DNA of 7,362 nucleotides from Bacteroidota bacterium (GTDB lineage Bacteria; Bacteroidota; Kryptoniia; Kryptoniales; JAKASW01). The stretch spans positions 1-7,362 of the forward strand of contig JAJYOS010000311.1 in the NCBI GenBank assembly GCA_021796055.1, in the 5' to 3' direction. The position numbers and the translations under genes are program-made. The notes under the pieces were generated by a model. The model searched no databases, was not told the origin of the DNA, and worked only from the letters and a program-made list of their open reading frames with translations. Shown in pieces: positions 6,601 through 7,362 of this stretch (within the stretch, counting starts at the first letter, position 1; every line of letters starts with the position of its first letter).

Positions 6601-7362
6601 ATGAGAGCAGACATTTCAATACTGGCAGTTGATGATGACGTAAATATGCTCGCGATGCTCGAGAAATTTCTCAAGCGGGCGGGCTACACCGTGGAAACGA
6701 TCTCCGACAGCGTGAAGGCCATGACACTCGTCGAGGACAAAAACTATGATATCGTGATTACCGATATCCAAATGCCTCGGGCATCGGGAATGGACCTTCT
6801 TAAAAGGGTGAAAGATCTTCAGAAAGACACGATGGTTATCATGATAACTGCGTTCGGGTCGGTTGATTCCGCTGTCAACGCGATGAAGGCCGGCGCTTAT
6901 GACTACGTCAGCAAGCCATTCAATATCGACGAGATCCTCGCGCTGCTCGAGCGCGCGACGCAGCAGCGGAGACTTCAAAGGGAAGTGGAACTCCTGAGAC
7001 AGGAGGTCGAGCACAAGTATTCTTTTTCCAACATCATCGGCAAAAGCAAGCCGATGCAGGATACCTTCTCGCTTATTCAGCGGATCTCTCACGCGAGAAG
7101 CAACGTCCTCATAACAGGACGATCCGGAACGGGAAAAGAGCTTATCGCGAAAGCAATACATTACAATAGCGACCGCAAGACCATGCCACTCGTTACCGTG
7201 AACTGCAGCGCTATCCCGGAGTCGCTCCTGGAGAGCGAGCTTTTCGGGCACGAGAAGGGCGCTTATACGGGGGCGATCACATCGAGACGCGGCCTCTTTG
7301 AGACTGCAAACGGCGGCACGCTTTTCCTCGACGAGATTGGCGACATGCCGCTCGGCTCACAG
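6601..7362 (+). CDS. NtrC-family sigma-54 response regulator, 5' part (3' end outside window)
   Basis: The first 254 residues of a two-component regulator that runs off the window without a stop. The receiver domain (about 5-118) has the acidic cluster Asp11-13, phospho-acceptor Asp55 in VITDIQMP, Thr83, and Lys105 in SKPF. A charged coiled-coil linker follows (about 117-140). The AAA+ sigma-54 activation domain starts at [11 protein letters not shown]. It shows Walker A GRSGTGKE (173-180), [20 protein letters not shown], the sigma-54-contacting loop as GAYTGA (220-225), and Walker B LFLDEIGD (241-248). Walker A has Arg174 where Glu is usual (GESGTGKE); the catalytic Gly-Lys is intact. ATG 6601 is preferred because the frame upstream is closed by TGA at 6568-6570 with only non-standard starts between. 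The kinase immediately upstream is its probable partner. The DNA-binding C-terminus and target genes lie outside. Confidence 0.96.
   Translation, partial: MRADISILAVDDDVNMLAMLEKFLKRAGYTVETISDSVKAMTLVEDKNYDIVITDIQMPRASGMDLLKRVKDLQKDTMVIMITAFGSVDSAVNAMKAGAYDYVSKPFNIDEILALLERATQQRRLQREVELLRQEVEHKYSFSNIIGKSKPMQDTFSLIQRISHARSNVLITGRSGTGKELIAKAIHYNSDRKTMPLVTVNCSAIPESLLESELFGHEKGAYTGAITSRRGLFETANGGTLFLDEIGDMPLGSQ

Noticed and set aside
6616..7251. Minus-strand open frame of 211 codons
   Set aside because: It is antisense to the receiver and AAA+ domains of the response regulator, which are unmistakable on the plus strand.
1..7362. The partial activators at the two ends might be one gene split by a circular molecule
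   Set aside because: About 40 AAA+ residues would be missing between the end of one and the start of the other, nothing else suggests a circle, and unrelated chromosomal genes fill the window.

Overview
The window reads as one dense, entirely plus-strand stretch of a bacterial chromosome. Seven protein genes lie head to tail with gaps of no more than about 75 bases and several overlaps. Base composition is close to balanced by eye (not computed). The gene content fits a Gram-negative, menaquinone-using member of the Bacteroidota/Ignavibacteriota/Chlorobiota group. A sigma-54 regulator is followed directly by a small LptE-type lipoprotein, and a TPR protein of a type I associate with Bacteroidota follows further down. 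A UbiE/MenG methyltransferase and a soluble NtrB/NtrC-like pair also fit this group. The lineage is an inference from protein style and gene order; no marker gene such as rRNA is present.

Layout: (1) 1-685, the 3' part of a sigma-54 activator gene (end of the AAA+ domain and a Fis-type HTH). (2) 685-1176, an LptE-like outer-membrane lipoprotein whose ATG overlaps the previous TGA by one base. (3) 1216-2736, a membrane-embedded family 2 glycosyltransferase of the cellulose synthase-like/glucomannan synthase-like group, preceded by a strong Shine-Dalgarno sequence and a small predicted hairpin. (4) 2811-3794, a TPR protein with a long acidic linker. (5) 3781-4521, UbiE/MenG, starting inside the end of the TPR gene. 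(6) 4528-6537, a soluble hybrid-architecture histidine kinase (RsbRD-like N-terminus, GAF, PAS, HisKA, HATPase). (7) 6601-7362, the 5' part of an NtrC-family response regulator that runs off the window.

Functionally the first half concerns the cell envelope: lipopolysaccharide export to the outer membrane (LptE) and a processive polysaccharide synthase. The second half combines the last C-methylation step of menaquinone synthesis with a complete two-component signalling pair that should drive sigma-54 transcription. Tight spacing suggests one or two transcripts, with a possible break at 2737-2810 or 6538-6600; no convincing terminator or promoter was seen in either gap. No mobile element, CRISPR array, tRNA or rRNA is visible. 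I do not see an unmistakably new system. The most unusual points are the kinase architecture, its tight linkage to the menaquinone gene, and the polysaccharide synthase between lptE and the TPR gene.
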